DNA of 33,807 nt from Mycobacterium sp. 1423905.2. GTDB taxonomy: Bacteria; Actinomycetota; Actinomycetes; Mycobacteriales; Mycobacteriaceae. The translations under genes were made by a program, and so were the position numbers. The stretch spans positions 1 to 33,807 of the forward strand of contig NZ_LZLE01000368.1 in the NCBI RefSeq assembly GCF_001673155.1, in the 5' to 3' direction. The notes under the pieces were generated by a model. It saw nothing but the letters and a program-made list of their open reading frames with translations, ran no database searches and was not told where the DNA came from. Shown here piece after piece: positions 16,620-24,958 of this stretch (position 1 is the first letter of the stretch; each line of letters opens with the position of its first letter).

Positions 16620-19238
16620 CTACTGCGCTCGGTCGTATTGCGAGTCGGCCACCGCCGGATATCCGACGTGGACCTCGGCAAGGCGGCCCTGCCCGTCCAG
16701 GGTGTAGATGGACGGGGTGATGTGGGCGCCCGCGCGGCTTGAGATGTGCCCCATTGGGTCGGGCACCACGGGAACGTCATCGAAGAGAGGCGAATCGGCG
16801 AATTTACGGGCGTGCTGCGCTGTGGCGCCGCATATGACGATCGCCGTCAAAGGTTCTTGCGCTGAGTGCTCGATTAGACCGCGAAGGACTTCTTCGCTGG
16901 CGTGCTCGGTGGTGAGAAACGCCACCCGAGAACCGGTTCCTTTGCGCTGCAACGGGATGGGAGGGCAGTTGCGGGCGGGAAGGCTGACGTTCACGTAGCC
17001 ACCGGTGCGCACCGGCTTATCGATCCGCGGAAACGACGGACGCCCTGACTGAACGAGACGGTCGTCGAGTTCTCGCGAGAAGTGAGTCACATCGATATGG
17101 CCGGTGTGGGCCCAGGTGAGCTCTCCGCTTGGATTGAGCAGCCGCCACTGAGGTTCCGCCACACCGCTGGCCAGCCCCAAACACCGCGACCAGCTGCCCA
17201 GCGCGTCGTCAATGACGAAGGTGAGCGCTGACAAGTCCGCGATCGGCTCCTGCAAATGAGAAGGTCGTGCGTTGTCGGTCACGATCAGCAGTACGACCAA
17301 CCCGGCGTCGGTGCGCTCACTGCGGGTCAAGCCTTCCTTGACAACGGCTAACACGTCCTCATCGGACCCGCGGGCACCTGGCGCGATTGCCAATGTGTTG
17401 TGTGTAGCAGACATCCGTCGTTCGGGTATTTGTCGGATGAGCGCCTCGGTGGTTGGTCGGCGCTTCTCGGCGTCGAGCCCCCACTTGACTCGGAGATAGG
17501 GTCCGCTACCTGAGCCGAACGGCGATATGCCGCCGAAGCCGAACGCGTCGCAATACATGAGACTAGAAACTGGAGTCAGGGTGCCGGTGATGTGGTCGAC
17601 GTGGCGTCCACGGATCTGTAAGCACATCTGTCCGGGGGCGTCGAGCCCTGGAAGGCTTCGTTCTCCCAAAATCGGACGACCGAACGCAGTGAAGTTGTCG
17701 GCGGGTCGTCGCAAGTCAAAGATGTGCTTATGGGTTGCTGACCCCGAAGGGCCTGCGCCGGCAAAAACAGACTTGGGCAGCGACCGCCACGTCCAGGTAT
17801 AGCTGTCTATGCGGCCACCGGGGATCCAGGAGTCGAAAGCTGTGAACCCGTCGCCGGTCGAGTTCTTCTCGAAAATCACTTCGGGTGGGCGCCGCGGGGT
17901 CAGTTGCACTTCGCCGCGTAACACGAAGCCGTCCGCTTCGAAGCTGCCCTCGTCGACACTCATGTAGGCATTCGGGTCCAGCGATTGCAATTGGCCGGTG
18001 AGCTGCTCGCGGACGGTGGGTGAGGTAATGGCGTCAAGTCCGCTCGCCAGGTTGCCGAGTGCCGGGCTGAGCTTTGTAGCGATTTGCTGCGACAGGGCCT
18101 TACGCACTGCGCTTCGCATCTTCCCGGCGTAGGGACCGTTGTAATTGACGGTCACCGCCGGTGGGCCGCTTGGGCTTGCCGAGAACCGTTGCGAGACTGG
18201 GTCGAACATCAACGCGACCGTCTGGCTCGCCGAGAATGTCATGTTGAGGTCGTTTATATGCATCGAGCCGATGTTGTAGACGCCGCTTCGGTGCAGATGC
18301 GACGCCCAGCCATGCCCCGCTGCGACGATTCGTACGAAGCCGACACCCGACGACGGTGCAAGCCACTCGCTGGTGAGGGCGTCAATGCGTGCGTGGTAGT
18401 CGATCGTGAGCCCACCGCCGATGCCTGCGTCCCCAGAGATCCGACTGTCCTGCTGATAGCCGGCAAGCCCCGAGTGCTGCAGTCCATCATCGATACCGGC
18501 CATGATTGCGGCTTGGTTCACCGCGCAAGCGAAGTCGTGTCCCTGCAGAAATTGGGTAGTGATGCTGGCCAGGTCGCCCTGCGGTACCGCCCCGTTTGTG
18601 TCGACGGGAAATGCGACACAAGACAGCCCGAGGTTCCTTCCGTCAGACAGGGTTCGCCAGCGACGAAATTGCGCAGCCATCCGCTGCGGCTGTGGTCTTA
18701 ACTCGCCGGCAAGCAAGCGAGCTATGTGCTTGGTCACTTGGGCTTTCATCGCGTCGGCGGCGTTGTTCCCGATCGTGCCGAGTAGTCCATTCTCGATGTA
18801 AGCGGTGCCGTCGAAAGATACGCTGCTCCTGTCGGGTGCCAACCAAATGTATTCCGGTGCAACCGCTTTCCACCCTGGGCATGCGGGATTGATCTGCGTG
18901 ACACGATACTTTGCCCTGATCGTGCCGTGCACCACATCGACCGAGGCGGCGGAGAATGGATCCTTGCGGTAGCGAGCGCGGATTGCGATTTCGACCCACA
19001 GGTGCTCCGTCGCACCGTCATCGAAGAACACCTGCGGACATCCGATCTGGACACTGACCGACCCGCGGTCACCACTCCCGCTGCGGGCATTGCCGATCCG
19101 CAGGACGCAGTCGTGGGCAATGCTAGGCACGGAGTTGTCGGCGAATGAGTTCTGGTGCAGCGTCGCACAGAGTCGATTGATAGTGCTGTCGCTGATCTGG
19201 ACAACGCCGTCGAAATCACCAGTCAGAGTGTTGGCCAT
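16620..19238 (-). CDS. Large multidomain protein: possible TULIP-like region, PKD-like domain, two thioredoxin folds
   Basis: The protein has 872 residues from ATG 19238, with GAGG four bases upstream and no signal peptide. Residues 1-445 look like two related halves. Each opens with a helix (ISDSTINRLCATLHQ near 15-29; CAVNQAAIMAGIDDGL near 238-253) followed by long amphipathic strands. This resembles tandem TULIP (BPI/P47-like) lipid-binding modules, but that is an inference. Residues about 452-512 resemble a PKD domain (FDSWIPGGRIDSYTW). Residues about 600-735 are a thioredoxin/redoxin fold (FVIDDALGSW, EPQWRLLNPSGELTWAHTGHID). Residues about 745-862 are a second TlpA-like fold with cis-Pro (HITPSIYTLDGQGRL). 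The usual CxxC is absent from both, so a binding or structural role is likelier than disulphide exchange. A 60-base sample of the gene gave 57% GC. Confidence 0.8.
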   Translation of the reverse strand: MANTLTGDFDGVVQISDSTINRLCATLHQNSFADNSVPSIAHDCVLRIGNARSGSGDRGSVSVQIGCPQVFFDDGATEHLWVEIAIRARYRKDPFSAASVDVVHGTIRAKYRVTQINPACPGWKAVAPEYIWLAPDRSSVSFDGTAYIENGLLGTIGNNAADAMKAQVTKHIARLLAGELRPQPQRMAAQFRRWRTLSDGRNLGLSCVAFPVDTNGAVPQGDLASITTQFLQGHDFACAVNQAAIMAGIDDGLQHSGLAGYQQDSRISGDAGIGGGLTIDYHARIDALTSEWLAPSSGVGFVRIVAAGHGWASHLHRSGVYNIGSMHINDLNMTFSASQTVALMFDPVSQRFSASPSGPPAVTVNYNGPYAGKMRSAVRKALSQQIATKLSPALGNLASGLDAITSPTVREQLTGQLQSLDPNAYMSVDEGSFEADGFVLRGEVQLTPRRPPEVIFEKNSTGDGFTAFDSWIPGGRIDSYTWTWRSLPKSVFAGAGPSGSATHKHIFDLRRPADNFTAFGRPILGERSLPGLDAPGQMCLQIRGRHVDHITGTLTPVSSLMYCDAFGFGGISPFGSGSGPYLRVKWGLDAEKRRPTTEALIRQIPERRMSATHNTLAIAPGARGSDEDVLAVVKEGLTRSERTDAGLVVLLIVTDNARPSHLQEPIADLSALTFVIDDALGSWSRCLGLASGVAEPQWRLLNPSGELTWAHTGHIDVTHFSRELDDRLVQSGRPSFPRIDKPVRTGGYVNVSLPARNCPPIPLQRKGTGSRVAFLTTEHASEEVLRGLIEHSAQEPLTAIVICGATAQHARKFADSPLFDDVPVVPDPMGHISSRAGAHITPSIYTLDGQGRLAEVHVGYPAVADSQYDRAQ

Positions 19239-19284
19239 GTCGCCTCGGTTTCTTCTAGGGCTTTACTAAGCGCGGAGGAGCTGC

Positions 19285-19389
19285 GTGAACAGTGACGCCA
19301 ATGAATCGGGTCGGCGCAAGGCGATTGGGCGACCGACCGACAGTGTCATCCAGAGAAGGCACCGAACCTCCTGCGGCTCAACTGTTTAG
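19285..19389 (+). CDS. Candidate 34-residue basic peptide
   Basis: A GTG at 19285 is preceded at four bases by GGAGGAG (19274-19280), a strong ribosome-binding site, and the frame closes with TAG at 19387-19389. The product is basic (SGRRKAIGRPT, IQRRHR) and matches nothing I know. It is divergent from the 872-residue gene. It could be a true small gene, a leader peptide or the start of a decayed gene. The length is too short to judge codon usage. Confidence 0.3.
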   Translation: MNSDANESGRRKAIGRPTDSVIQRRHRTSCGSTV

Positions 19390-19429
19390 CGACAATCGCA
19401 ACGTATTGAGCAGTCAATGGCGACGGTAG

Positions 19430-19443
19430 GGTAGTCGACTACC
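19430..19443. repeat. 14-base perfect palindrome near the insert junction
   Basis: GGTAGTCGACTACC reads the same on both strands. It sits 14 bases before the remnant of the MDR gene end. It could be an operator or a recombination site. No second copy was noticed at the other edge near 15916. Confidence 0.45.
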
Positions 19444-19457
19444 TCATTAATCCGAGC

Positions 19458-19553
19458 CACGGCAGCATCAGCGACTTTCCCAAGGTGCTGTTGGCGCATT
19501 TTCTTGACGAGAACACCGGCAAACTCGTCCTGGCGCTAGACGGCGCTCAGTGA
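19458..19553 (+). pseudogene. Remnant of the 3' end of an MDR oxidoreductase gene
   Basis: These 96 bases align without gaps to the last 96 bases of the MDR gene at 15821-15916, with 15 mismatches by my count (about 84% identity). The reading frame and TGA stop are preserved. The encoded tails compare as HGSISDFPKVLLAHF against HGSVGDFPEVLLALF, both followed by ENTGKL and LALD. Similarity ends abruptly upstream of CCACGGC and after the stop. A TGA at 19407 closes the frame upstream, so only a fragment is left. It is the footprint of a lost or displaced gene copy. Confidence 0.85.
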
Positions 19554-19555
19554 AG

Positions 19556-19575
19556 CTCACACTTGTCGCTGTGAG
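19556..19575 (+). terminator. Short hairpin after the MDR remnant
   Basis: CTCACA-8-TGTGAG forms a six-base-pair stem three bases after the remnant's TGA. No T-run follows, so it would be a weak or non-canonical terminator at best. Confidence 0.25.
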
Positions 19576-19601
19576 GCGGGCACAATCACCACTCCTCGTC
19601 C

Positions 19602-19613
19602 CAGTGGCCACTG
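19602..19613. promoter_or_regulatory. 12-base palindrome upstream of the aldehyde dehydrogenase
   Basis: CAGTGGCCACTG is a perfect palindrome 67 bases before the GTG at 19681. It could be a regulator site for the operon that starts there. No matching regulator is encoded next to it. Confidence 0.25.
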
Positions 19614-19680
19614 TGACTAATGTGCCCAATGGCATCAAGCTCTCGGTTTAACCACCCGGGATTCGGGTGAAGACATACAC

Positions 19681-21045
19681 GTGCCTGACACCACCGAGAT
19701 AACAGTCCTTGACCCGCGCACCGGTGAGCCGGTGTCCCGAGTGCCCGTCGCCACCGAGGAACAGTGCGAGCGGGCCGTGCAGCGCGCCAGCGGAGCCGCC
19801 ATCGACTGGGTGCGGGTCTCCCCGGGAGAGCGCGCCGCCCGCATCAAAGAGGCCGCCGCCTCGGTAGCAGCGGTCGCCAAGGAACTGGCTGAACTCATCG
19901 AACGCGAAACGGGCAAGCCGGTCGACGACGCGCTCGGCGGGGTGCAGGCCGGGGTCGACACACTGCGGCAGTACGCCGAACTCGGTCCGCTGCACCGCGG
20001 CCATAGCCTCCAAGGCAATTGGGCGGCAACAGATTTGATGATCGCCGAACCGCGCGGCGTGGTGGCGGTGCTGACACCGTGGAATGATCCGGTGGCCGTC
20101 GCCGCCGGGTTGCTCGGCGCCGCCCTGGTCACCGGGAACACCGTCGTCCACAAGCCCAGCGAACGTTGCCCGGCCACCGGCAGACGTTTCGCCGAACTGA
20201 TCGCCGCTCATCTTCCCGAGGGCGTCCTCGAGATCCTCGACGGCGACGGCAGCGTCGGCGCCTACCTCGCCAGCGCCGAAGACGTCGCCGTCGTCGCCCA
20301 CGTCGGCAGCACCGCCACCGGTCGCGAGATCGCGACAACCTGCGCAGCGCGCGGAGCCAAGGCAATCCTTGAGAACGGCGGTAACGACGCCTTGATCATC
20401 GATGCCGGTGTGGACCCCCAGTGGGCAGCGGAACAGGCCGCCACCGGCGCGTTTGCCAACTCCGGCCAGATCTGCGTCTCGGTGGAACGCATCTACGTGG
20501 TGGAGACCATCGCGAACGAGTTCATCGACGAACTGGTCACCCAAGCCGGCGTGTGGGCCGACCGCATCGGCCCGCTGGTCGACGCACGTCAGCGGGAAGT
20601 CGTGCACCAACACGTCGCCGACGCGGTGGAGAAGGGCGCCACCGTGCGCGCCGGCGGTCAGCCCGCCGACGGCCCCGGCTCCTTCTATCCCCCCACGGTG
20701 CTCACCGATTGCGAACCGAACATGCTTGTGTTCAACGAAGAGACGTTCGGTCCCATCGCCCCGGTGCGAGTGGTGGCCGACTTCCCGACCGCACTCGCCG
20801 AGGCCGCGCATGATCGGTACGGTCTCGCCGCGACGGTCCTCACGCCCGACATGGGTCACGCGCAAACGGCGTGGCGGACGCTTCCGGTGGGCACCGTCAA
20901 AATCAACGAAGTGTTCGGGGGTGCTCCCGGTGGAGCCTCGCAGCCGAGGAAAGCCAGTGGGAGCGGCTTCGGCTTCGGTCCCGAGCTGCTCGACGAGATG
21001 ACCACAGTCAAGGTGGTGCACTGGACGGCACCGACGTCCGGTTGA
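19681..21045 (+). CDS. Aldehyde dehydrogenase family protein (NAD(P)-dependent)
   Basis: This is a 454-residue protein starting at GTG 19681, slightly shorter than the usual 470-500. All key residues are present: Asn135 in TPWND, Lys158 in HKPSE, Glu231 in LENGG, the catalytic Cys265 in SGQICVSVERIYV and ETFGP near 354. It oxidises an aldehyde to the acid (or acyl-CoA), with substrate unknown. Before the insertion it was probably downstream of the flavoenzyme-LLM-MDR operon, since the MDR remnant ends 127 bases before it. It would fit as the next step after an oxidative side-chain reaction. It now leads a plus-strand run ending at 25177. Confidence 0.9.
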   Translation: MPDTTEITVLDPRTGEPVSRVPVATEEQCERAVQRASGAAIDWVRVSPGERAARIKEAAASVAAVAKELAELIERETGKPVDDALGGVQAGVDTLRQYAELGPLHRGHSLQGNWAATDLMIAEPRGVVAVLTPWNDPVAVAAGLLGAALVTGNTVVHKPSERCPATGRRFAELIAAHLPEGVLEILDGDGSVGAYLASAEDVAVVAHVGSTATGREIATTCAARGAKAILENGGNDALIIDAGVDPQWAAEQAATGAFANSGQICVSVERIYVVETIANEFIDELVTQAGVWADRIGPLVDARQREVVHQHVADAVEKGATVRAGGQPADGPGSFYPPTVLTDCEPNMLVFNEETFGPIAPVRVVADFPTALAEAAHDRYGLAATVLTPDMGHAQTAWRTLPVGTVKINEVFGGAPGGASQPRKASGSGFGFGPELLDEMTTVKVVHWTAPTSG

Positions 21046-21075
21046 GTCGCGGCGCCCCGGGGTACCAGGATTGCT

Positions 21076-22065
21076 GTGGACGTGATCGGCGCTGTGGCAC
21101 AGACCGGTCAGCGGCTTGTCTCCCTATATCGACGGACCGGCGCTGACCTGCCGTTCGGAGACCCACTGCCGTCGCACGGCACCGAGATGGAGGGCTGGTT
21201 CTGGCGCCTCTCCGATCCAGCCAACGGGCGGGTCGTCGTCGCGCTGTGTAGCGCCAACCGGCACCCAGACGGTGACTGGTCGACCGCGGCCATCGCACTG
21301 CATCCCGGCGGGGTGGTGCGTTCGGCCGCCATCAACGGTGTCAGCGCCGATCGCACCCAGTTCTCAGTCAAAGCCGAGGCCGGTCCCGACGTCATCGACG
21401 CCGACGAGGAACGACTCAAGATGGTCCTGGGCGACACCGACGTCGATCTCAAGGTCACTCAGGACTGCCGCTGGCCCAAAGCTTTCGGCGGAGGCGGCGT
21501 GTTCTCCTCGATCCCCTTCCTCAATCAGTACTGGCACCCCTACCGGCTCGGGGCTAAAGCATCGGGCACGGTGACGTGTGGCGAACAGCGCTGGTCATTC
21601 ACCGACGCCACGTTGTACTGCGAACGCAACTGGGGAGCCGGCTTCCCGCTGCGGTGGTGGTGGGGCCAAGCCCACGACTTCGGTGATTCGGACGCGTGTG
21701 TGGCCTTCTCCGGCGGCCTGCTGGAGTTGGGTCCATTGCGCCGGGAGGTCACCGGAGTCGTTGTGCGCATGGAAGATCGGGTGCTGCGCATCACTCCACC
21801 GGCGTTGGTGTCCTGCACGCTGGGTGACCGGCAGTGGCGCATCGATGCCCATACCCCGCGATATCACGTTGCGCTCGACGGACGCGGGGACGCAGCTGAA
21901 CCCCACGTGCTGCCGGTGCCGCTACCGGCCGAGCGGCGCAACGTCGACACCGACTACGAGCACTTGGCGGGAACGCTGCGCTGCACGGTACGAGAATGGG
22001 GCCGAACCATATTCGACGGCACCTCACAACTGGCGGGTCTGGAAATCGGCAGTCGGCCAGGCTGA
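21076..22065 (+). CDS. Tocopherol cyclase (VTE1)-like family protein
   Basis: This 329-residue protein starts at GTG 21076, 30 bases after the aldehyde dehydrogenase. Near residues 178-200 it has ATLYCERNWG followed by FPLRWWWGQA, which resembles the EKNWG...FP..W.W signature of plant and cyanobacterial tocopherol cyclases. The start (GTEMEGWFWRLSDP) also fits that lipocalin-like two-barrel family. Mycobacteria are not known to make tocopherol, so the natural substrate must differ, perhaps another prenylated quinone or a lipid. It may also be a non-enzymatic binding protein. There is no signal peptide. It is in line with the DUF808, GH15 and 72-residue genes. Confidence 0.75.
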   Translation: MDVIGAVAQTGQRLVSLYRRTGADLPFGDPLPSHGTEMEGWFWRLSDPANGRVVVALCSANRHPDGDWSTAAIALHPGGVVRSAAINGVSADRTQFSVKAEAGPDVIDADEERLKMVLGDTDVDLKVTQDCRWPKAFGGGGVFSSIPFLNQYWHPYRLGAKASGTVTCGEQRWSFTDATLYCERNWGAGFPLRWWWGQAHDFGDSDACVAFSGGLLELGPLRREVTGVVVRMEDRVLRITPPALVSCTLGDRQWRIDAHTPRYHVALDGRGDAAEPHVLPVPLPAERRNVDTDYEHLAGTLRCTVREWGRTIFDGTSQLAGLEIGSRPG

Positions 22066-22105
22066 TGTGCCAATCGGTAATGTCGATCGGGATGGCGGAG
22101 AAGCG

Positions 22106-23035
22106 ATGAGTGCGGGTCTGTTCGGACTGCTCGACGATGTCGCGATGTTGGCGCGGGCGACCGCTGCCTCCGTCAGCGGCGTCGGTCCCGCGGCGGGCCG
22201 CGCGACCGCGAAAGCTGCCGGGGTAGTGATCGACGACACCGCAGTGACACCGCAATACGTTCACGGCCTCAGCCCGGACCGCGAATTACCCATCATCCGG
22301 CGCATCGGTATCGGATCGCTGCGCAACAAACTGCTCTTCATCCTGCCGGGCGCGATGGTGCTCAGTCAGTTCGCGCCGCGGCTGCTCACTCCCATCCTGA
22401 TGCTCGGTGCCATCTACCTGTGCTACGAAGGCGCCGAAAAGCTATGGGAAGCCATCCGCGGGCACGACGAGCAGAGCCACGCGCCGGTCACCGAAGGCCA
22501 CATGGTGTCCTCGGCGATCCGCACCGATTTCATCCTGTCCGCCGAGATCATGGTGATCGCGCTCAATGAGGTGGCCGAGCAGGCGTTCTTGCCACGGCTG
22601 ATCATCCTGATCATCGTCGCGCTGGTCATCACCGTCGCGGTCTACGGAGTGGTCGGCGCGATCGTCAAAATGGACGATCTGGGGTTGCGGCTGACCAAGT
22701 CGGCGTCTCGCCCCGGACAGACGATCGGGCGCGGGCTGGTCGCGGGGATGCCGAGGTTGCTGACGGTTCTCTCCGGGGTGGGAACGGCGGCCATGCTGTG
22801 GGTGGGCGGTCACATCCTGCTGGTCGGCACCGACGAGTTGGGCTGGCATGCGCCCTACAGCGTGGTCCATCACGGCGAAGAACATGCCCGCCATGTTGTC
22901 GACTCCGTCGGGCCGGTGCTGGCCTGGCTGCTCAACACGGCGGCGTCGGCCGTCGTCGGCCTGCTCGTCGGGGCAGTGGTCGTGTCCCTGGCGCATCTGT
23001 TGCCGTTTCGCCGACGCCAGCAGTCGACCGCCTAG
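22106..23035 (+). CDS. DUF808 family membrane protein (YedI-like)
   Basis: The protein has 309 residues from ATG 22106 with GGAG five bases upstream. The frame is open much further back, but that part is the shadow of the preceding gene. It begins with SAGLFGLLDDVAMLA, the DUF808 hallmark. It continues with DDTAVTPQYVHGLSPDRELPIIRRIGIGSLRNKL and several hydrophobic segments (about residues 73-110, 145-195, 225-245 and 275-300). The family is an inner-membrane protein of unknown function. The next gene starts five bases after its stop, so the two are almost certainly one transcript. Confidence 0.9.
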   Translation: MSAGLFGLLDDVAMLARATAASVSGVGPAAGRATAKAAGVVIDDTAVTPQYVHGLSPDRELPIIRRIGIGSLRNKLLFILPGAMVLSQFAPRLLTPILMLGAIYLCYEGAEKLWEAIRGHDEQSHAPVTEGHMVSSAIRTDFILSAEIMVIALNEVAEQAFLPRLIILIIVALVITVAVYGVVGAIVKMDDLGLRLTKSASRPGQTIGRGLVAGMPRLLTVLSGVGTAAMLWVGGHILLVGTDELGWHAPYSVVHHGEEHARHVVDSVGPVLAWLLNTAASAVVGLLVGAVVVSLAHLLPFRRRQQSTA

Positions 23036-23040
23036 CGTTT

Positions 23041-24882
23041 ATGGACGCCCGAACCCGGGAACGCGATGGCGTGCCGGCGCCCGAGCTTGACCCGATCACC
23101 TCTAAGCCGAGCCAGACGCCCTGTCGCCCAGACGGATTCGTGCCGCTGCGCAGCTACGCGCCGATCGGTGACGGCCGCACTGTCGCCTTGGTCGCCGAAG
23201 ACGGTGCCATCGACTGGTTCCCCATACCCAATCTGAACTCCTTGCCGGTCTTCGCGGCCGTGTTGGACTCGGCCAACGGCGGGCGACTCGAATTGATCCC
23301 GTCGGTCGCGTTCTCGTCCCGCCGCCGCTACTTACCTGCAACCAACGTTCTGGAGACCACCTTCACCACCGAGTCGGGCTGCGTGCGGGTCGTCGATGCG
23401 CTCAACGTCGGAATCGACGGACGGCTGCCGTGGACAGAATTGGTGCGCCGCGTCGAAGGAATCGACGGCGAGGTACCGATGCGCTGGCGGGTGGCACCCG
23501 GAACCTGCTTCAACACCGCCTCACCGTGGGCGCGGCGAACGCCGCACGGCACGGTCTTGCGCATCAAGAACCTGAACATGGGGGTGTGCACCTCTGACGA
23601 GATGGAGATCGAAGTCACCGACCAGGCCGTGTTCGGCTCATTCACGGTGGATGCCGGAGCGCGCCGGGTGATCGGGGTGGTGGCCACCGACGCCGAACCG
23701 CTGATGCTGTCGTCGGTGGACGACATCGACCACGGACTCGACCGCACCATCGAGCATTGGTCCACCTGGTCCGACCAGTTCCAGTGCAGCGGAACCTGGC
23801 ATGCGGCCGTGCGGCGCAGTGTGCTGTTCCTCAAATTGTTGATCTTCAGCCCAACCGGGGCGGTCGCGGCGGCGGCGACGACGTCGCTGCCGGAACGGCT
23901 GAGCGGAGGCAAGAACTGGGACTACCGCTACGCCTGGGTCCGTGACACCGCCTACACCTTGGATGTATTGCGTCGATTGGGAATTCGCGAAGAGACGCAC
24001 GCTGCGATCAGCTGGCTGCTGCGCACCGTGCGCCGGCACCGCGGCGGCACCGGAGTCTTCTACCGATTGGACGGTGAGCCGGTCGACCCAGTGATAAGCC
24101 ACCAAGCACCCGGGTGGCGGGCGATCGGCCCGGTGGTGACTGGTAATAGCGCGCACGATCAGCTGCAATTGAGCATTTACGCCGATCTGTTCAACACCGT
24201 GCGTTTGTACGTCGAAGGCGGGCACGCTCTGGACACCGACACCGGCCACATGTTGGCTGACTTCGCCGATCAAGCGTGTGATGCCTGGCGCACGCCCGAC
24301 GCCGGCATGTGGGAGCTGTCCAAATTGGAGCACTACACCAGTTCCAAAGTCGGCTGCTGGCACGCACTGCGTTGCGCGGTCGGATTGGCCGAGCTAGGAC
24401 AGATCCCGGGGGATCCCGATCGCTGGGCCAGTGAGGCGCAACGCATTCGCGATTGGGTCGAGCGGGAATGCTGGTCCGACGAATTGAACAGCTACGAGTG
24501 GTATCCCGGCAGCGGAAAGCTGGACGCCTCAATCTTGCTGCACGCCGGCAGCGGTTACGACCGGGGACCACGGATGTCGGCGACCATCGACGCGTTGCGC
24601 CGCCACCTGGGCAAGGGGCCGCTGATGTACCGGTTCAGTGGGGCCCGCGAAGAGCAGGAGGGGGCATTCGTCGCCTGCTCGTTCTGGGCGGTCTCAGCGC
24701 TGCACCATGTGGGCCGCGACGCCGAGGCGCGTGAGCTGATGGGGCAGCTGGTCAGCCAAGCAAACGACGTCGGGGTGCTCGCCGAAATGATTGACATCGA
24801 CGACAATTCGTTCCTTGGCAATCTGCCGCAGGGACTCAGCCACCTGGCCCTCATCGGTGCCGCGTTGGATCTGCAGTCCTGA
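23041..24882 (+). CDS. Glycoside hydrolase family 15 protein (glucoamylase/trehalase type)
   Basis: The protein has 613 residues from ATG 23041. The N-terminal 250 residues form the beta-sandwich domain of bacterial GH15 (YAPIGDGRTVALVAEDGAIDWFPIPNLNS). The C-terminal (alpha/alpha)6 barrel has NWDYRYAWVRD at 292-302. The two catalytic acids are likely Glu425 in GMWEL and Glu582 in GVLAEMID, followed by the LGNLPQGLSHLALIG signature. GH15 enzymes split alpha-glucosides. In mycobacteria a GH15 protein acts as trehalase, so trehalose or a short alpha-glucan is the best guess. There is no signal peptide, so it works in the cytoplasm. It is coupled with DUF808 by a five-base gap. Confidence 0.9.
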   Translation: MDARTRERDGVPAPELDPITSKPSQTPCRPDGFVPLRSYAPIGDGRTVALVAEDGAIDWFPIPNLNSLPVFAAVLDSANGGRLELIPSVAFSSRRRYLPATNVLETTFTTESGCVRVVDALNVGIDGRLPWTELVRRVEGIDGEVPMRWRVAPGTCFNTASPWARRTPHGTVLRIKNLNMGVCTSDEMEIEVTDQAVFGSFTVDAGARRVIGVVATDAEPLMLSSVDDIDHGLDRTIEHWSTWSDQFQCSGTWHAAVRRSVLFLKLLIFSPTGAVAAAATTSLPERLSGGKNWDYRYAWVRDTAYTLDVLRRLGIREETHAAISWLLRTVRRHRGGTGVFYRLDGEPVDPVISHQAPGWRAIGPVVTGNSAHDQLQLSIYADLFNTVRLYVEGGHALDTDTGHMLADFADQACDAWRTPDAGMWELSKLEHYTSSKVGCWHALRCAVGLAELGQIPGDPDRWASEAQRIRDWVERECWSDELNSYEWYPGSGKLDASILLHAGSGYDRGPRMSATIDALRRHLGKGPLMYRFSGAREEQEGAFVACSFWAVSALHHVGRDAEARELMGQLVSQANDVGVLAEMIDIDDNSFLGNLPQGLSHLALIGAALDLQS

Positions 24883-24958
24883 TTCAAATCGGCCGTTTAG
24901 GTGACTCGGGCATGGGTAGCACTGACCTATCAACCCATCCAGACCCAAGGAGGACATT

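Larger units (their letters stand above)
19239..19680. other. Intergenic region at the right edge of the insert
   Basis: These 442 bases contain no full gene. They hold the ribosome-binding site of the minus-strand 872-residue gene, a tiny reading frame (19285-19389), a 14-base palindrome (19430-19443), a remnant of an MDR gene 3' end (19458-19553), a short hairpin (19556-19575) and a 12-base palindrome (19602-19613) before the aldehyde dehydrogenase. The first 200 bases are AT-richer than the genes to either side. Confidence 0.7.

Noticed and set aside
19648..21021. Long open frame (457 codons) on the minus strand opposite the aldehyde dehydrogenase
   Set aside because: It is the mirror of a complete aldehyde dehydrogenase with all catalytic residues. 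Such antisense frames are expected in high-GC DNA, and its product has no recognisable domain.
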